NCBI GenBank assembly: GCA_934466475.1
Contig: CAKSLI010000005.1
Location: 1-64,000, forward strand
From: an uncultured Oscillospiraceae bacterium
GTDB taxonomy: Bacteria > Bacillota > Clostridia > Oscillospirales > Ruminococcaceae
Reading direction: 5' to 3'
Length of the DNA stretch: 64,000 nt
Shown here: positions 60,449-64,000 of the stretch, in pieces
How the letters are laid out: every line of letters begins with the position of its first letter
How positions within the stretch are numbered: the first letter of the stretch is position 1
The notes under the pieces: model-generated
The model's database searches: none
What the model was told of the DNA's origin: nothing
Seen by the model: only the letters and a program-made list of their open reading frames with translations
Position numbers and translations under genes: made by a program

Positions 60449-61291
60449 TTAAATTGTTGCCTCCGCGTGCCTTGTCACATGACACCCGATATTCACCGCC
60501 ACCGGAAGCCCCGCGATATGCGTTGCCGACTTCTCGATATTGACGTACAGCGCCGTTACCGTCCCGCCGAAGCCCTGCGAGCCTATCCCAAGGCGGTTTA
60601 TGCTGTCGAGCATCTGCTGTTCCAGCTCCGCGTATACCGGGTCGGGATTCCGCTTTGAAAGGTCGCGGCAGAGCGCCTTTTTCGCAAGGTACGCGGAATA
60701 CTCGAAGTCGCCGCCGATACCCACGCCGACAACTATCGGGGGACATGGATTGCTCCCCGCCAGGCTTACGCACTCGGTCACGAAATCCACGATATCCTGC
60801 TTTGAAGCGGACGGCGTGAACATCTTCAGCCGGGACATATTCTCGCTTCCGAAGCCCTTGGGAGCCGCCATGAGGTGTATCTTGTCCCCGGGGACTATCC
60901 GCGTATGTATAACGGCGGGAGTGTTGTTGTTGGTATTCCTGCGCTCCAGCGGGTCGCCGACTATGGAAAGCCGGAGCTTTCCGTTTACGTAGCCCTGTGC
61001 AACGCCTGCGTTCACTGCGTCCTCGAACGGCTCCCCGGTGATATGTACGTCCTGACCTACCTCCGCGAATATCACCGCCATGCCGGTATCCTGGCAGATA
61101 GGCACGCCGAGCTCCGCCGCGCAGTCGATGTTGTCCACGATGTCGGAGAGAACGCTCTGGCACAGGGGGCTTTCCTCCCTGGCGATACTGCCGCTTATGC
61201 ACTCCTTCATGCCGCAGGGGAGCTTCAGGTTTGCCTGCTCGCACAGCCGCGCCACGGTTTCAGTAATGACCGATGATGGAATTTCTCGCAT
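60449..61291 (-). CDS. Fumarate hydratase class I, alpha subunit
   Basis: 280 residues. The N-terminal, iron-sulfur part of a two-subunit class I fumarase or tartrate dehydratase: PICQDTGMAVIFAEVGQDVHITG, MAAPKGFGSENMSR, NPCPPIVVGVGIGGDFEYSAYLAKKAL, LGIGSQGFGGTVTALYV. Cys in ICQDTG and CPP are the likely cluster ligands. The beta subunit, normally next door, is not in the window; it should lie elsewhere. Confidence 0.9.
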   Translation of the reverse strand: MREIPSSVITETVARLCEQANLKLPCGMKECISGSIAREESPLCQSVLSDIVDNIDCAAELGVPICQDTGMAVIFAEVGQDVHITGEPFEDAVNAGVAQGYVNGKLRLSIVGDPLERRNTNNNTPAVIHTRIVPGDKIHLMAAPKGFGSENMSRLKMFTPSASKQDIVDFVTECVSLAGSNPCPPIVVGVGIGGDFEYSAYLAKKALCRDLSKRNPDPVYAELEQQMLDSINRLGIGSQGFGGTVTALYVNIEKSATHIAGLPVAVNIGCHVTRHAEATI

Positions 61292-61436
61292 TATCTGTAT
61301 ATCCTTTCTTACCTACTATTATAATAGAATTTCGCGGCATGCAGGAAATAAATCCCACGCAAGCCGTAAAATACAATTTTCGCTGAAATAATCAGCGAGT
61401 AAATCGCCAGTTTTACCAGATTCGTTGAAAAAACTG

Positions 61437-61465
61437 TTGACAAAATCGCTGTAATGGGGTAAAAT
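61437..61465 (+). promoter_or_regulatory. Promoter of the fabH operon
   Basis: TTGACA (61437-61442), 17 bases, TAAAAT (61460-61465). Downstream, CATATTCTGCC (61479-61489) and GGCAGATATG (61502-61511) form an imperfect palindrome in the leader that could bind a lipid-synthesis regulator. Confidence 0.8.
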
Positions 61466-61561
61466 AAATATGGTATGTCATATTCTGCCTAGATAATTTC
61501 CGGCAGATATGCTAATGATATTATACTATATGTTGCAAAGAAAATCAAGGAGTATTTTTTA

Positions 61562-62560
61562 ATGAGCGGAATTGAGATCATAGGCACCGGCAGTTATGTC
61601 CCGGAATTCGTGGCAGACAACAACAGGTTCGCGGAGTTCCTCGACACCTCTGACGAGTGGATAACCCCCCGCACCGGAATCAAGCAGCGTCATATCCTCA
61701 CAGACAAGCCCGGATATTTCATGGGCATAGAGGCGGCAAAGAGCGCGCTCGCTGACGCGGACGTAAAGCCCGAGGAGCTGGATCTTATCCTCGTGTGCAC
61801 CTGCACCCCGGATTTCTTCTACCCCTCCACCGCCTGCCTTATCCAGAAGAAGATAGGCGCGGTGAACGCGGCGGCGTTCGATGTCAACAGCGCCTGCACG
61901 GGCTTCATCACGGCAACGGATATCGCGCAGAAGTACCTCGAAACGGGTCACTACAAGACGATCCTTGTCGTTGCCTGCGAGAGGCTGTCCAATCAGCTTG
62001 ACTACACCGACCGTTCGATGTGCATACTATTCGGTGACGCGGCGGGAGCCGTTGTGTACCGCAGGTCCGACAAGCCGTTCTACTCCATGCTGGGCGCTGA
62101 CGGCGACGAGTTCGAGGCGCTCTACTGCAAGATAAACTACGACCCGAACTGCCCGTTCTTCGCAGAAAAGGACCAGCAGTGGGACGGAATGTTCGACACG
62201 CCGGAGAAGCGCAAGTTCCTCCAGAGCGACGGACACGCGGTCTACAAGTTCGCGGTGAACGCCATGGCGAACGCGGTGAAGAACGTTGCTGAACAGGGCG
62301 GCTACGACATCAATGACCTCGACATCGTTATCCCGCACCAGGCGAACCTCCGCATAATAAAGAAAGCCACCGAGATACTCGGCATTCCCGAGGAAAAGGT
62401 GTACACCAACATCGAGCGCATGGGCAACGTTTCCAGCGCGTGCATTCCCGTATGCCTTGACGAAATGCGCAAGGCAGGCAGGGTGAAGCCCGGCATGAAG
62501 ATATGCTTCGTGGGCTTCGGCGCGGGACTCACCTACGGCGCGCTCATATTCGAGACATGA
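61562..62560 (+). CDS. fabH: Beta-ketoacyl-ACP synthase III
   Basis: 332 residues. It starts fatty acid chains from acyl-CoA and malonyl-ACP. Cys112 in FDVNSACTGF, His in VIPHQANLRII and Asn in ERMGNVSSA make the catalytic triad. CAAGGAGT precedes ATG. First gene of the fabH-fabG-fabF run. Confidence 0.96.
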   Translation: MSGIEIIGTGSYVPEFVADNNRFAEFLDTSDEWITPRTGIKQRHILTDKPGYFMGIEAAKSALADADVKPEELDLILVCTCTPDFFYPSTACLIQKKIGAVNAAAFDVNSACTGFITATDIAQKYLETGHYKTILVVACERLSNQLDYTDRSMCILFGDAAGAVVYRRSDKPFYSMLGADGDEFEALYCKINYDPNCPFFAEKDQQWDGMFDTPEKRKFLQSDGHAVYKFAVNAMANAVKNVAEQGGYDINDLDIVIPHQANLRIIKKATEILGIPEEKVYTNIERMGNVSSACIPVCLDEMRKAGRVKPGMKICFVGFGAGLTYGALIFET

Positions 62561-62582
62561 TTCAGACGAAAGGATAAATAAT

Positions 62583-63323
62583 ATGGCAACAGCGATAATC
62601 ACGGGCTCCAGCCGCGGAATAGGCGCAGCGATCGCAAAGCGCCTCGCAAAGGACGGCTTCGACATAATCATCAACGACGTATCCCAGGAGATACTCGACA
62701 CCGCAGGAAACGAGGCAGCGGAGGAATGCCGCGCCCTCGGCGTGCGCGCGGAATGCTATGCTGCGGACGTTTCCGACTACTCCCAGTGCGAGGCAATGGT
62801 GAAGTGGGCGAAGGAGAGCTTCGGCACGATAGACGTGCTGATAAACAACGCGGGTATCACCCGGGACGGCCTTATGGCGCAGATGAGCGAGGAGAACTAC
62901 GACCTCGTTATCCGCGTTAACCAGAAGTCCGTATTCAACATGACAAAGCTTGTCGGCAAGGTAATGATCCGCCAGAGAAGCGGCAGGATAGTGAACCTCG
63001 CCTCCGTTGCGGGACTTTACGGCAACCCCGGTCAGATGAACTACTCCGCCTCCAAGGGCGCGATAATCGCCATGACCAAGACCACCGCCAAGGAGCTCGG
63101 AAGCCGCGGCATAAACTGCAACGCAGTCGCTCCGGGATTCATCCAGACCCCGATGACAGACAAGCTCACCGAGGAACAGCGCGCCGCAATGCTCGCCCAG
63201 ATAGCGATGAAGCGCTACGGTCAGCCCGAGGAGATAGCAGGCGTGGTTTCATTCCTGTGCAGCCCCGATTCTTCCTACGTTACAGGACAGATAATCGAGA
63301 TAAGCGGCGGACTGAGCATGTAA
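62583..63323 (+). CDS. fabG: 3-oxoacyl-ACP reductase
   Basis: 246 residues, short-chain dehydrogenase. It reduces 3-oxoacyl-ACP with NADPH. GSSRGIGAAIA, NNAGITRDGLM, Ser in NLASVAGLYG and the YSASKGA active motif are all present. 22 bases after fabH, with AAAGGAT upstream. Confidence 0.96.
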   Translation: MATAIITGSSRGIGAAIAKRLAKDGFDIIINDVSQEILDTAGNEAAEECRALGVRAECYAADVSDYSQCEAMVKWAKESFGTIDVLINNAGITRDGLMAQMSEENYDLVIRVNQKSVFNMTKLVGKVMIRQRSGRIVNLASVAGLYGNPGQMNYSASKGAIIAMTKTTAKELGSRGINCNAVAPGFIQTPMTDKLTEEQRAAMLAQIAMKRYGQPEEIAGVVSFLCSPDSSYVTGQIIEISGGLSM

Positions 63324-63449
63324 GCCGGCCGCCGGCTATACGGCTATATGAGAGTTCAGGTTTTCACACGAACTATAACTATCAGCCGCACACTTATTGT
63401 GCATTTTCATATCAACCCAAATCTACACTAGTTGGAGGAACAACGTTCA

Positions 63450-64000
63450 ATGGAAAGACGAGTGGTAATAACCGGACTTGGAGCAGTCACCCCCTGCGGA
63501 AATTCCCCCGAGGAGCTCTGGAACAGCCTCATTGCCGGAAAGCACGGCTTCGAGCTGGCTCCGTGGTTTCCGGACCAGGAGCCCGACAATCTTTCAGTCG
63601 TGGCGAGGGTAAAGAACTTCGACCCGTCCGAGTATTTCGATAAAAAGGAGCTCCGCCGCAACGACGTCATCGTTCAGTACGCGGTATACTGCGCAATGCA
63701 GGCTCTGAAGGACGCAGGCACCGACCTCAGGGACATCGACCCCTACCGCGTCGGCGTGGTCATCGGCAGCGGAATCGGCGGAATCTACACCACCGAGGAG
63801 GAAATGCAGAACTACCACAACAAGGGCAACAAGCGTGTGGGAGTTTTCACCATAACAAAGATGATAGGCAACATGGCTGCCGGAGAAGTGGCTATACGCA
63901 CCGGCTTCAAGGGAAGCAACTTCTGCGTTACCACAGCATGCGCAAGCGGCACGCAGTCAATCGGCGAGGCTTTCCGCTCGATAAAGCACGGCTACCTTGA
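63450..64000 (+). CDS. fabF: Beta-ketoacyl-ACP synthase II (partial, runs off the edge)
   Basis: The first 183 residues are visible: RRVVITGLGAVTPCGN, FDKKELRRNDVIVQYAVYCAMQAL, VVIGSGIGGI, and the nucleophile Cys in VTTACASGTQSIGEAFRSI. It elongates acyl-ACP. TTGGAGG precedes ATG 63450. No acpP gene lies between fabG and fabF. The His-His part is beyond the window. Confidence 0.95.
   Translation, partial: MERRVVITGLGAVTPCGNSPEELWNSLIAGKHGFELAPWFPDQEPDNLSVVARVKNFDPSEYFDKKELRRNDVIVQYAVYCAMQALKDAGTDLRDIDPYRVGVVIGSGIGGIYTTEEEMQNYHNKGNKRVGVFTITKMIGNMAAGEVAIRTGFKGSNFCVTTACASGTQSIGEAFRSIKHGYL

Noticed and set aside
62027..62701. Minus-strand frame across fabH and fabG
   Set aside because: It is antisense to two clear fatty acid genes and crosses their junction.

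Overview
The window looks like a chromosome segment of a low-to-mid GC, Gram-positive gut Clostridia member, most like a Ruminococcus-type Oscillospiraceae. The reasons are the AGGAGG ribosome binding sites, the lipoproteins with lipobox cysteines, the L-arabinose and plant-polysaccharide genes (including a GH44 glucanase), the DUF960/amidoligase cargo genes typical of Firmicutes mobile elements, and the type II fatty acid synthesis genes. No gene gives a species name; the assignment is inference.

Bases 1-7.6 kb are the end of an integrated element: a frameshifted IS256-type transposase, a secreted metallo-beta-lactamase-fold lipoprotein, four small XRE regulators with palindromic operators, a roughly 500-nt hairpin-rich region with its own promoter and terminator (candidate large structured RNA), then excisionase and tyrosine integrase. 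Just beyond the integrase is a 13-bp match to the 3' end of the tmRNA gene that lies 39 kb further right, a possible attachment site.

Bases 7.7-20 kb look like a defence or stress island. An N-terminally shortened AlbA-type ATP-binding protein is followed by a six-gene operon (16278 down to 8950) with three different dynamin-like GTPases, one coiled-coil protein and two small helical proteins. Upstream are a NUDIX hydrolase and a PLD-nuclease/DEAD helicase/DUF3427 protein that overlap by one base. The triple-dynamin operon is the best candidate here for an undescribed system; the nearest known comparison is the LeoABC/Eleos dynamin defence family.

Bases 20-34 kb are mobile-element cargo and modules: DUF960, zinc-ribbon amidoligase, a class II glutamine amidotransferase that appears to have lost its central motif block, a serine resolvase, an orphan antitoxin, a HTH excisionase-like protein, a Rep-like protein, an AT-rich orphan of 583 residues, a DUF927-like ATPase, and a large serine recombinase split by a small palindromic insertion. 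An IS5-family element with clear terminal repeats follows.

Bases 34-46 kb are an L-arabinose locus: araD, araB, araA and a four-gene sugar ABC importer read leftward from a clear promoter, a divergent AraR-type regulator, and a secreted GH44 enzyme. An IS3 remnant and the tmRNA gene follow, then a second candidate small RNA with its own promoter and terminator.

Bases 47.5-64 kb are mostly ordinary chromosome: a lipoprotein, a two-part chromate transporter, a Zn-dependent phospholipase-like protein, a degenerate GGDEF/EAL protein, an ECF sigma factor with a membrane anti-sigma-like partner carrying a cysteine hexapeptide array, an amidohydrolase, aroK-aroE-fabD, a fumarase alpha subunit, and fabH-fabG-fabF running off the end. 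Palindromic repeats ending in GGTCACCTCTAAAAACC or close variants occur at least six times through the window and mark it as one genome with an active or once active small transposable repeat.
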